The notes beneath the pieces were generated by a model that was not told where the DNA came from, did not search any database, and was given only the letters and a program-made list of their open reading frames with translations. Of a DNA stretch of 64,000 nucleotides, positions 30,837 to 41,784 are shown piece after piece (position 1 is the first letter of the stretch; the number at the start of each line of letters is the position of its first letter). Source of the stretch: Terfezia claveryi (taxonomy: Eukaryota; Ascomycota; Pezizomycetes; Pezizales; Pezizaceae); the NCBI GenBank assembly GCA_015179025.1, contig WHUX01000196.1, forward strand, positions 34,362 through 98,361, in the 5' to 3' direction. The position numbers were made by a program, and so were the translations under genes.

Positions 30837-33651
30837 AGTGTCTCGCATGACGCGTGGGTTTTCAGGCAAGTAAACGTGGACTCCCCATCTCCCGAACAAG
30901 TCGCTTGTTCTCAATGTTGCTGTTTGCCGGCAATAAAGACACCTCAAATATTTCGCAACTAATGTAGGTAGCTCTCTATTTACTCTCGGTCGTTGGTTCC
31001 CGCTGTTTGTGTTTGTAACATTCTACGTCAAATTATGACGGAATCTCGCGTACCCTAAGTATGGGGTGGGTATATTCCAAGTACTTACTTACTACCTAAG
31101 TATCTAGTGTGATTAAGAAAAACAAATTCGCGATTAGATATTCACTCCTGCCTTGAGCCCCGGTACCAGAAGCATACTAACCCTTACCGTACCGCTAACG
31201 GTCTCCGAAACCATTTTGAATCAATTCTCAAGCAAGCCGACACCGGGAATTAATCTGGCCGAAGAGGGAAAGACGCACGGCTATATGATCTCAACCGTTG
31301 GTTTCCACACGTTGGAATCTCACTCTTCACGCGACCAGACCACATTCCGCCGGAAACGCAATCGAGAAATAAGTGGAAAGAACGATTACAGTGGGGGCCA
31401 AGAAGGTGCGAGGAGAAGAAATATAGCGGAGCCAGCGGGATGGGAGGGGAAACCACGGCACACACCTCTCATCAAAATCCAGGGAACTCCGAAGTCGCCT
31501 AAAGCCCACTGCTCTGGTAATGTATATTTATAAGTTGCATAATATTAGTACTAACGATTTGTAGGAAGGTGAGCACCATACTACCGACAATGAATTAAAG
31601 AAGATTTCAATAATGACCCATCCTCAAACCAGAATTATGACTCAGAGGATGATTATCATGATTTGGTTGATCCTCCTAAAACCACATGCTCTCATGCAAA
31701 GGCACCCTCTTCAACCGGTGCCACCAACTCAATGGATACTTCATCGCACAAACTACAAACCTTTGTGATTCATGAGTTAATCCCAATAGGTGGTCTCCGG
31801 TTACTTGACACAGCAAAATTCCCTACATTTCATGCTATTTTTCTGGCAATTATGTCATCACTTTTTTTATCAACACGCCACTTCTGGAGAGTTAAATACT
31901 TGAATGAAAATAACTCTGAGTACCGGGGAAGACAGGTGGTACGATATATATGAAGATAGTGAGTGGGTGATTGTTTAAGATGGGGTGTTAGCATGGGAGC
32001 CAGTGGGTGACTTGGTGGATGTTGTCGCGGAGTTGGAAATGTAGGGAAAGTGACAGGATGCGGATATGTTGGGGGCTATTTCTTATATCTATTGAGGATA
32101 CAACGGGCATACCTATATGCATGCTGGTTTATGTAATTCTATCGTTAAGCAACGTTACATACTATTGCCGGTGATGTAGTATCATTTTTTTTCAGTCTTG
32201 CACCCTCTAAGCCACCCGCCAGCTCCAACACCACATTTACGATCTTGGTTGTATACCCTGGTAAATGTGACATGTAGAGCTTCATCTCCACCACACAAGC
32301 ATACAAATGCATGATAATATACACATGGCAGGCACGAAGAATCCGAGAATATACGGTATGTCTGGAAATACAGTAGTTAGTATCTACCACTGAGGGGAAG
32401 TTGCATATATCTATCATATAAATGTCTTGGGTTGAGTCCTCTAGTTGATGAAATGCATAGAAGGGAGTATTCATTATAGAAGACATGGAATAATCCACCA
32501 AAGAGGTGAGCTACGACCACATGGAGGAATATTCACCTCTGGCAGCATCATAGAGGGATACAGGGTTGGGGGCGAGCAATAATACAAGGTTATATCGAGA
32601 TTTTTCTCGCGAGCGGCGGATCCAGCGTTCTGGGCAGTAGGGCGGAATAGAGCTCCAACACAGACAATCCAGGCCATTGTTAGAGAAGTGGGCAACCCCG
32701 CTGATATATTAAAGGCACTCCACCGTTAATGTTCATATAGATATATATACTACTGGATAAGTTAGTAGTGAGAATAAATATCTATCTATCAATAGACTCG
32801 ATTTCCTTACAATCATATTATCATAATATTGTCTATCTCATACAGTATTCTGTTGGTATAATTATTGAGGGCTATCCTACTATACAGTTATTGGAGGTGG
32901 AATTACCGGAGCTAAATTACTGCTTCATGGTATGAGTTGTACAATGTATCTGGCTCTATCATTATCATTATTTTGAGTCCTAAATAATTTAACTGTATAG
33001 ACAGTTTGTAAGTGAAAGGCATAAGTATAAGTAGCAACCTATATATATAGTGATCTGTAGACTTTAAGAATTACTTCTGAACAAGATCATATAACATATT
33101 TAGTAGTTTGATCTGCAATCAATATATGAACTGTATTATGAATTATACATACTTGTAGTACGTTCTTCTATACCCGGATATAACGGAGGACGACATACAG
33201 TTTTCTTCTTGAATTTCCTGGTATTTAAAGTATTTCTCGAATAGCACAGAAGCAAAATATAAGCTGTCACCATGAATATATGGTATAGTCCATTGCGGAA
33301 TATAGGCTATTCCGGAATGCGTGGAATGGCATGCGTCTGGGGATATGTATGAACATCAGCAAAAATTTTCTTACGTTGCAGCGCGCCTGCAAGCATTACA
33401 ACGGCAATTTGTCTTTTTGACGTTGTCTGCATTGCCAATGCTCTACAGTGCAGTTCCTCCTTATGTACGTTACCAACTACATTGCGTGCACATTCTCATT
33501 TTTCTTTATAAGTTGGCTCAACGTCGTTCCCAATGCCATATTTTCTTCCAATTTGTTCCTAACGAGCTCTCTCTACACATCATGTCTATTGTCTATATCT
33601 TAAGTATTCCTGACCCTTTAACTAAACACTACTAATACTTTCTCTACCAGA
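30837..33651. other. Long stretch without a convincing gene
   Basis: Open frames at 31153-31533 (126 codons), 31663-31953 and 33321-33635 start with ATG or ATG-like codons, but none shows a domain, intron signals that link them, or a repeat-family match. They are listed only as positions to test. 'cgga' phrases around 33284-33330 (ccattgcggaat, attccggaatg) also occur near 42150-42270. Confidence 0.3.
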
Positions 33652-33795
33652 ACTACAATTCTATCGGACAACTACAATCCTATCGGACCACTACAATACT
33701 ATCGGACCACTACAATCCTATCGGACCACTACAATCCAGTCTATTACCGACCGAATCCAGTCTATTACCGACCGAATCCAGTCTATTTACTGACA
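33652..33795 (+). repeat. Two short tandem arrays (19 bp and 21 bp)
   Basis: 'actacaatcctatcggacc' repeated about four to five times (33652-33739) passes directly into 'atccagtctattaccgaccg' repeated three times (33731-33795). Confidence 0.9.
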
Positions 33796-34640
33796 CAAAG
33801 TCAATGTTCATGTTTACCACATGCAGCTATTTCCTCCACCGTACTAGGTGGTGCCAATACCTGGAGGAGCTCAAACCCGACGCCACAGGGATAATTCCAA
33901 CACCAGCTATTAGCTGATAGTTAGACAGCGGGGGCTGGTCCTCAGACAGCGGGAACTGGTTTTGAGACAGCAGGAACTGGTTCTGAGACCGCAGGAACTG
34001 GATTGGACATTAGCGGGCTCGTGAGAATAGGGGGCGCGGGGGTACCCTACTTCAAAAGTGTGGCCGCCTGGGACTTAGAGTTTTTTTCCTGTCATTGCTT
34101 CAGAATACCGGTATACACTGATTTCTATGCTTATTTGCACCATTGTACGGAGGTTGTGTGCTCGCTCATTTTCTTGCTCATTTGCGCGCTGAATTCTAGG
34201 CTGATTTGCTCGCTCGATTCCAGGCTGATTTGCTCGCTCAATGCTAGGCTGATTTGCTCGCTCGATTCCAGGCTGATTTGCTCGCGCGATTCCAGGCTGA
34301 TTTGCTCGCTCGATTCTAGGCTGATTTACTCGCTCGATTCTAGGCTGATTTGGGCGGTGGATTCCAGGCTGATTTGGACGGTGGATTCCAGGCTGATTTG
34401 CACGGTCGGATACATGGGCTATTTGCACGGTGGATTCCAGGCTGATTTGCACGGTCGAATACATGGGCTATTTGCACGCTGATTTCTAGGGCTATTTGGA
34501 CGCTGACTTCTAGGGCTATTTGCACGCAGATATATGAGCTATTTGCATGCTGATTTCTAGGGCTATTTGCATGCGGGTATATGGGCTATTTGCACGCTGA
34601 TTTCTAGGGCTATTGGCACGGTGATTTTAAGGGTGCGATC
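33796..34640 (+). repeat. Composite satellite element, copy 2
   Basis: Body (ctggaggagctcaaacc; agacagcgggaactggtt repeats; cctgtcattgctt) followed by an array of ~25-bp modules: first 'tgctcgctcgattcyaggct' + 'gattt', then 'gcacgctgatttctagggct' + 'attt'. It is the reverse complement arrangement of 3060-3985. Frames open through it are periodicity artefacts. Confidence 0.85.
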
Positions 34641-35794
34641 ATAGTTGTTTGTTTAGCTAGATTTAGATATTATCATGAGAATCAAGACATTTTAGGAAAT
34701 GCATAAAATGCAGGTGCGAGAGTAAAAAAGTGCAGTGTCAATGACAACAGTGAGGAGGGGGTATTGTGCCTTCAGATGGTTACAGGTAATGAGCTTGCAA
34801 TCACAACGTGAGGAGAGACTAGTCTGCCTTCTGAAGGTCACAAGTAATAGGCTCGCAATCATAATGTTGAGTTGGGTGAAAGAGTATTGGAAGCGGATGT
34901 GTGAAGAGGAAGACGTTGGGAATGGGGCACACAACGTCTGATTGCATATTGTGAGAGTGCGAGACGAGATTGAATTGTAAGTATTAGCGTTGTAGGAAGT
35001 GCGTTATGTGAGAGAGATCTTGTTGTAACGCGGAGTTTTGCAAATTGGCGTTGTGTGCGCGCCGTGCACACAACGCAAGCTAAAATCTTTCTGATGAAGG
35101 CAAGTTGAGAGGAAGTCAAGTCTATTTTTTTAGACACAGGATATACATCAGAAAACTCAATGTTCCATCTTCCGCTTACTCAATGCAAGTATCATGGATA
35201 CTCGCATTGGGGTATAGTTTATCCGTATAAGCCAGAGCGCAAGCAGACCAAGCATAGCCAAGATGCCCGAATTGTACACTAGATAGTAAATTTTAAAGAC
35301 AGTAGAGGTATAGTAATATTTAACCCAAGTAATACAATGGCAGTCTACATGTATCTCTGTATTCAGAATTCCTTTCCTCCACACACATCACCAGTAAGCT
35401 ATGGCAAGTATCACTTGTCCCAGTCTCACTTCCACTAGTGCCTCAGGCAGGACCTACCGCTCGAACAAGAAGCCAACAACCTTATGCCACCTCTATATTA
35501 CATATATCTACTTATTACTGTTGTGATTCACTTTTTGACAAGGGCTCTCATTCACCAGTTTTTCCGGTATACAGTACCTGATTAGCAATTAGATATGCCA
35601 TCAGACACTGTAGAATAATCGCTCTGATACTGATATTGATGAACCCTTCTTTTCCTTTCTCTTTCTTCTATCAAAGACACAAGAAGAGAAGGTGGATGGA
35701 AGTGATAAAGAGCAAGAGGATTATACATATTACGGAACAAGAGGCTTTAGTTAGGTGAAAGGCTATGTCTGACGAATCATTAAAGTGTTCCAAA
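34641..35794. other. Stretch without a gene; one tight palindrome
   Basis: Only notable structure: a 29-bp inverted repeat GCGTTGTGTGC / GCACACAACGC (35048-35076) with a short loop. Short frames are unsupported. Confidence 0.4.
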
Positions 35795-36060
35795 GTACGT
35801 TAAGTGGATATTTCAAGTAGGTATTTCCATGCTTCGCATTTAATTTTCACAACTCTACACTGTCGGATAATCTCTTGCTGTCGAATACAGAAATATTGGC
35901 AGACGCTGCTTAGGCTATATGGAAGGAAATAACTGTAAATCCCTTGCGGGGACTAATTCGCACTATGTCTGACCCGACATCGTGCTGTTATTGCAGCTAG
36001 TGGTACAGTGACACCATGTATACTGATCTAATATCATATACTGAGGTAGTAAGGACAAGT
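35795..36060 (+). repeat. Dispersed repeat, copy at 35.8 kb
   Basis: Shares 'actgtcggataatctcttgc' + 'tgtcg', upstream 'atttcaagta(c)ggta', and downstream 'ttcgcactatg(t)ctgacc' and 'gcagct(a/g)gtggt(a/g)cag(t/c)gac(a/g)cca' with 48630-48860, in the same order and orientation. No coding capacity. Confidence 0.75.
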
Positions 36061-36899
36061 TTTTTTTCTACATATAACTTTTAACGTCTGTGTAACTTTC
36101 CATGTACGCTGTGGTACTAGTTACCACATAGCTGCATACTCAGCTGCATACATGCATACATGCATAGCGTAGATAGATAGCTTAGTCAGGTTTGTCGGGC
36201 TTGGCAATGCCTATAGGGTCATATGCCGGGCGACATAGACTTGGAGAATACATGCTCATTTACATACATCATATCATCCTACATACGCCGTGTTCTCGTG
36301 CCCAGACTCATAATTATGCTTAGCGCTCCAATAAGAGTCTGGGAGTAAACTACCTCCGAAATTACACGCTAGTGTGCTCCGAACCAGCGCAATGCCAAGC
36401 CCAAGGTATATTGCGCTAGTAGCTCCGAATTTACACTAGTAGCTCCGAATGTATTATGTTTAGTTAGCTTGTTTTCGTCACTCCCGCCTGCACGCGTATA
36501 CTACTCTGAGGGATCTTCCAATTACTGCAGACAACTGGGATCCAATTCTAATAACTGCTGAAGAAGCATTGTGGGAACCATGGGTATTCCTGGTCTGCGA
36601 GCTGTTGCGCAATAGCAATATGGATGTGAGCTTGTTCTTCACACGACTTATGAGTTCAAAATCAAAATGCCTGAAGGAGAAATAGCACAGCTTCATGGAG
36701 AACAAAGGCATCAAGAAGGTGTTTGAGGCAATGTTGAGTGTGATGAGTTACAATACAAAGAAGAAGCAGAACTCTACCACTTCCATATTGGAGTAGAAGC
36801 AAAAATTAGGAGTAGGGTCATCCAGAACCAGATTTTTTTCATCATCCGTATCAAATTAATTCGATTCTTTTACTATACAAATCTTGGAATCAGAGTATA
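36061..36899. other. Stretch without a gene
   Basis: 'tagctccgaat'-type phrases recur at 36355-36455; otherwise nothing recognised. Confidence 0.35.
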
Positions 36900-38170
36900 G
36901 TATAGAGCATCTTGGGTTCATTCGGAGTTATAATGCTGTGCTGGGTTATAATGCTTGATCGGCTCGTTCTGGAGTTATACACTCGTTTTAGCTCATTCCG
37001 ATTATTATAGAGCTCGTGCAGCTCAATCGGAAGTTATAGGGCTAATTCAGCTCATTCGGAGGTTATTCAACCTCTAGTTTATAGGCTTGCTCCGTGCGTT
37101 ATAGGCTCGCACAGCACCTTAGGCAATATATGCTCGCTCAGTGCCTTATATGTAATATATGCTCGCTCAGCGCCTTATTTATATTTGAATGTCGTGTGGT
37201 TGGGTGTTCGGGAAAGAGGGGTAATAAAATTAAGAGTGTACCCGTTTTTTCAAAGAAAAAACTTTTTGAAAAAAAGAGATAGGGCTGCTTTGCTGGAGAA
37301 AAAAAATGAATAAGAGAGCGGCTGCTTTGCTGCCCCACTTTTTTGTTTATATATATGTATATTTATTCATGTATATAACAAAAACTTCGTTCCTTCTTTT
37401 CCTTTTTTTTTTCATATATAATAAGGCGGGGATAGGGCTTACTTTCAAGGGGAAACGGGGGGGGAAGGCTGGGGGTAGGGAGAAGGGGCTGCTTATATTT
37501 AACTTCTGCCCTAATTTTCTCTTTTTTTTTAATTAAAAAAATGTATGTTGTAACTCCACAGAATATTTTGTTATGTGGAGGGGCGTTCCTTATCAAAAGA
37601 AGCAGGTCTCTTTTCTGCCTTTCATTTTATTTTTCTCCAGCGAAGCACCCTATCTCTTTTTTAAAAAAAAAAGAAAGGGAGAACGTTCACAGTTCCCAGC
37701 TATATGATAGACTCCAGTCCAAGCGGGCATATATTGCCCGGAGCAGGCTATAAGGCACTGAGCGAGCATAATATTGCCCGGAGCAAGCCTATAAGGCACT
37801 GAGCGAGCATATATTGTCCGGAGCAGGCCTATAAGGCACCGAGCAAGCATATATTGCCCGGAGCAGGCCTATAAGGCATTAAGCGAGCATATATTGCCCG
37901 GAGCAGGCCTATAAGCCACTGAGCGAGCATATATTGCCCGGAGCAGGCCTATAAGGCACTAAGCGAGCATATAAGGCACCAAGCGAGCATATATTGCCCG
38001 AAGCAAGCTTATAAGGCACCACGCGAGCATATAACGCCCGGAGCAACCCTACAAGGCACTGAGCGAGCATATATTGCCCGGAGCAAGCCTATAAGGCACT
38101 GAGCGAGCATATAACGCACGGAGCAGGCCAATAAGGCACTGAGCGAGCATATATATTGCCCGGAGCATGC
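36900..38170. repeat. Fold-back structure with a 40-bp tandem repeat in its right arm
   Basis: The right arm (37690-38170) holds about 11 copies of a 40-bp unit (ATAAGGCACTGAGCGAGCAT + ATATTGCCCGGAGCAGGCCT). The left arm (about 37060-37185) holds about three diverged copies in inverse orientation. A second, inner inverted pair (aagagatagggctgctttgc near 37275 and its inverse near 37640) flanks A/T-rich sequence with a G-run. Further left (36900-37060) lie degenerate 'gctcattcggagttata' units. No gene is inside. Confidence 0.8.
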
Positions 38171-38274
38171 TGTTCAGGAAAATATAGGTACCAATAATGA
38201 CTGTCAATTGTCCTGGATGTTTCCTCCAGGCATCACCTGCGTTGCAGGTGATGCAGTGATGCCTGAACTATTCT

Positions 38275-38600
38275 CACAATCAACCTCCACAATGCTGGAG
38301 CAGACCTTTCAGAGCTTCAAACCTTTCCTCGAGTGCCTCTCTTATCATATCTCTGCTCCAGTGGCTTTAGCTACAGACCCAGTTGAACTAGAGCCAGTAT
38401 CAGGATACCAAGTAAGCCGAAGCAAACATACTACTATTACTTACATGAGGCACTTTAGCAAGAGTTCCTAACTCCACAATGCCCGGAGCAGACCTTTCAG
38501 AGCTTGAAGTCTTTTCTCAATATCTTCTCCTGTGATATCTCTGCGCCGGTGGCCTTAAGTACAGACCTAGTTGAACTAGAGCAAGTGCAATTATACTCCT
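38275..38600 (+). repeat. ~130-bp tandem duplication
   Basis: 'gagcagacctttcagagctt' and following sequence to 'acagaccyagttgaactaga' occurs at about 38296-38400 and 38486-38585. The first copy lies in a frame of 87 codons (38208-38471), likely derived from a gene fragment but unrecognised. Confidence 0.85.
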
Positions 38601-39467
38601 AATGTAAGCAGGCTGATTCTCCTCAGATCACGTGAGTATTCTGCGCCGGTCATGTGCATATTCTGCGCCGGTCACGTGTATTTCTACTCCGGTTTTTTCT
38701 AAATGACGCTAACTAATAGCTCCGGAAATGACGCTAACAGCTCCGGGAATCTTGGCACCGGAGCAGATTTCGGAACAGATTTCGGCGCAGTTTAGTACCA
38801 GACTCAGGCGCAGCCAAGATAAAGAGTGGTTGGGACCGAGAACACATACGCCAGATATACACTCAAAATAAAATTAGATATTTCACGCGTGCCTTGGCTG
38901 CGTGGGACTAAATTTACAGAATGAGCTTGAATGCCAAGCTCCCGCATCAGACATGGGTGATGGATTCCATTACCACCGAAATCGATGGCTAACTTCTTGA
39001 ACGTAAGTTTTGTTTCTGCATTTTGGTTGACAAAGCCATACAGTCTACCCTTGCTATACCGGACCGGACAGAGTGCTAGAGGAGTGCAGGTCTTCTTATC
39101 CCTGTCCCCATTCATTTCTCCCGATCCCAGACGAGACATGTCTGGTTGCTGAATAATCTACTCTGTTAGGGTCAATGTGACTCGAAATACCCTTATTGGA
39201 GGGCAAAATGGGAGTTCTCAGAACCCACGTGAATGGTCAGACCCTGCCTGAGCGCTAGCGCCATTTCCTATGAACCCTATACCGGACAGATTCAGAAGGC
39301 GCTCAAGCAGAACACGGTAATAATTTCTCTATCCTATAAAGGAAAAGTCGTAACTTAGATATCTAGCTGTTTTGAGAGGAAGCAAGGGCTCGTCATGACG
39401 AGCTTATTATTCTCAAACATAACAATATTACTGTATGACGTGAGCACCATATCAACGCAAACTACAG
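38601..39467. other. Stretch without a gene; relic of the 194-bp hairpin MITE
   Basis: 'gcgctcaagcagaacac', 'aaaggaaaagt' and 'ctcgtcatgacgag' at 39298-39412 match the right half of the hairpin element at 40639-40832. Phrases 'ctgcgccggtca' repeat around 38640-38680. A 111-codon minus-strand frame (39139-38804) is not recognised. Confidence 0.4.
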
Positions 39468-39697
39468 TTAGGTGGCAATGAATTTGGTACCACCCTTGTA
39501 TTAGAGTCCTGCATTAGTATACATTTAGCACACATATTATAGGTTTAAAGCGTGCTGCATACTCGCCCTCTGTTATGGGTACCTCCCTTATATCAGAGTC
39601 CTGCATTAGCACATATTTAGTATATATATTATAGGTTTAAAGCATGCTGCATACTCGCCCCCTGTTATGCGGGGTACCAAATTCATTGCCACCTAAC
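39468..39697. mobile_element. Short TIR element with internal tandem duplication (~230 bp)
   Basis: Ends TTAGGTGGCAATGAATTTGG + TACC and its exact inverse (39674-39697). Between them a ~80-bp segment (cagagtcctgcattag … gcatactcgccc) is duplicated in tandem (39502-39577 and 39591-39666). Confidence 0.8.
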
Positions 39698-40638
39698 CTG
39701 TATCAGGCGAATACCATATCCTACATCAATGCGGATGGCATTCCAAAAGAATATCTACTGATGTTCTCTACACCACTACAGAGTACTATGCTATACCATT
39801 CAACCTTATATCTGTTTTCTATGTCCCCATACTCATAACTAGGAAAACACTCGTGCTTGACTGATCATGAAAGGGGTATGCAATTCGGTATCATAATGAG
39901 TCTATCTGGCACTCTACCTATCGCCTATAAATGAAAATTTTGAAAACGATGAAAGATATCTCTTATCCTAAACTGTATGAAAACCCCAACTAGACTTTGA
40001 AATCGAACAATCGAATGAAGAAGCAGAACCTGGTTTAGTTGAGCGAGACTCTACTTCGCCTGGCCAGGCTTCTTAACCCAGTCGCTAGATAACTGATTGA
40101 TATACTAGACTCGTGTAGGCTCAGCTAGTAGAGCTGTTACGAGTATTTCCCATTCAGTGACTTAAATTTTACGAAAACATAAAGAGTAATATATTGCTAA
40201 ATCTTCATTGCTTCAGAGAACGTGCCAGAAGATTCCCCAAAGATTGCTTCTTTATTCTTCACGTAATAACTGTTGTTCCTTCTTAACAATAACGATAACT
40301 TTTTATAGTCAACAACAGCACTCGCGTTTTTCTTGACTAGTAGGATTACCTTCTTAATTTCGACACACCCATATACAATAAAACAAGCATCCAAGGCCCT
40401 ATTCCTCTAGTACTGTAATGATGATAGGAGAGTGTGGTATAGAGGTTTAGGTTGAGATTAAGTGAATTTTCGTGCACTTCGGTCATGAGAACTATGGAGC
40501 GATTTCAGCAAAAAGGTACATGTTATAGAAGTGGTGGATCGGGTCGGTGTGAATTAAACTACTCATATGGGAGGTTAGAGCAAACATTAATGGATGTTTT
40601 GGAAAGGGTATGGTTTTGGGGAGTTGTAATAGTAGGTA

Positions 40639-40832
40639 ACTCGTCATGATGAACCCCATTCTGCATTCCAGACACTACTTTTCCCTTTGCAGGATAGTGG
40701 GACTTTTAGTGTGTTCTGCTTGAATCTGTGGAAGGCGCTCAAGCAGAACACACTAAAAGTCTCACTATCCTGCAAAGGGAAAAGTAGTGTCTGGCTTCTT
40801 TGGGATGCAGCAAGGGGTTCGTCATGACGAGT
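40639..40832. mobile_element. 194-bp hairpin MITE nested in the long-TIR element
   Basis: Bounded by TA on both sides, it begins ACTCGTCATGATGAACCCC and ends with the inverse. The arms pair over nearly the full length: 46-bp near-perfect inner arms (cttttccctttgcaggatag…) with a ~15-nt loop, extended outward by gapped complementarity. A relic of the same family lies near 39300-39412. Confidence 0.9.
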
Positions 40833-40860
40833 TATCTATGTGCCTATCATATGAGTCATC

Positions 40861-41230
40861 TGAGGAGGCTGCTTCAAATCGATCTCGTTCTATCAGAGTG
40901 GTAAATTTAGCAGCCAATTCCGGGTGTCGGTCAAGAAATCTAGTAATCTAATGTTCACCGACTTGTTGACTGCAGCTTGTCGGAGGAAACCCATAGCTTT
41001 CTGGTTTGTTGTGCTTGGTGTGCCACAAAATGGGGCTTTGCCCCTTTTAAGCGACCACGCAACATCGAAAATGGGATCCCAAATGCAGTAGATGCATCAC
41101 GTATCGTTATATAGGGCTTCCCATCCTTCTTTATAGTCTGTACCGCCTTTACAGCCTTCCGGATATTGTCCTCCCGCTGAGCTCGCTTGTGAGCTGCCTC
41201 TTGCCTACCTTGACCCGTCCCATTTGTGTC
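40861..41230 (-). pseudogene. pogo/Fot1-type transposase N-terminus (helix-turn-helix)
   Basis: The frame reads QREDNIRKAVKAVQTIKKDG, then ITIRDASTAFGIPFSMLRGR (psq-type helix-turn-helix), then LKGAKPHFVAHQAQQ. After a shift the minus strand continues HPELAAKFTTLIERDRFEAA, the start of the second (CENP-B-type) helix-turn-helix, with one stop before it. The two DNA-binding halves are therefore present and the catalytic half is not. In complete elements this region binds the TIR. Confidence 0.75.
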
Positions 41231-41784
41231 CTGGCTTTCCTTGTTATCAGGGACACTTTATCCCCAATCCGGTGCATGCTAACTATCATACCTTATATTA
41301 CATAGCTTGCCTGTTACTGTGATGGCGTCGAACGGTTTGTCGCTCTGGAGCTTAAATTCATCCCGCTCGACATCTAGATCGCCGCAAAAAAGCAATTATG
41401 CGGCTGAGCAGAAACCCTGTCTTGAGCGGAAACCCTGTCGGTCACGTTACTACACCTTCTAACATTATTACAGTATCGGAGGAATAGAGGCTTAGACGCT
41501 CGTTTTTTGTTTATAACGTGGGAGCATCGGAATTAAGAAGGTAATCCTACTAGTCAAGGAAAACGCGAGTGCCTTTGTTCACTATAAACATTATTCTTAT
41601 TGTTACTCTTCTCTTAATTTCTCTTATGAAGGAACCGCGAATTTTTACGTAAAGAATAAGGAAGCAATCTTTGGGAAATCTTCTGGCACACTCTCTTAAG
41701 CAATGAAGATTTAGCAATATATTACTCTTTTCACGCCGCTTTCGACAAAAAATAAGTCACTGAACGGGAAACACTCATAACAGC

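Larger units (their letters stand above)
40133..41784 (-). mobile_element. Long-TIR pogo derivative (about 1.65 kb)
   Basis: Arms of roughly 240 bp (about 40133-40375 and 41540-41784) are imperfect inverse copies beginning GCTGTTACGAGTATTTCCC and containing 'aagagtaatatattgctaaa'. Between them lie a transposase N-terminus on the minus strand and a nested hairpin element. The DDE core is missing, so the copy is non-autonomous. Confidence 0.8.

Noticed and set aside
31153..31533. 126-codon frame
   Set aside because: Starts with ATG-like context but composition is irregular, there is no domain and no linked exon; kept only as a position in the gap note.
34075..34464. Frame with regular NQPGI.R. 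peptide repeats, superficially like a repeat protein
   Set aside because: Exact mirror of the satellite period and present only in the array.
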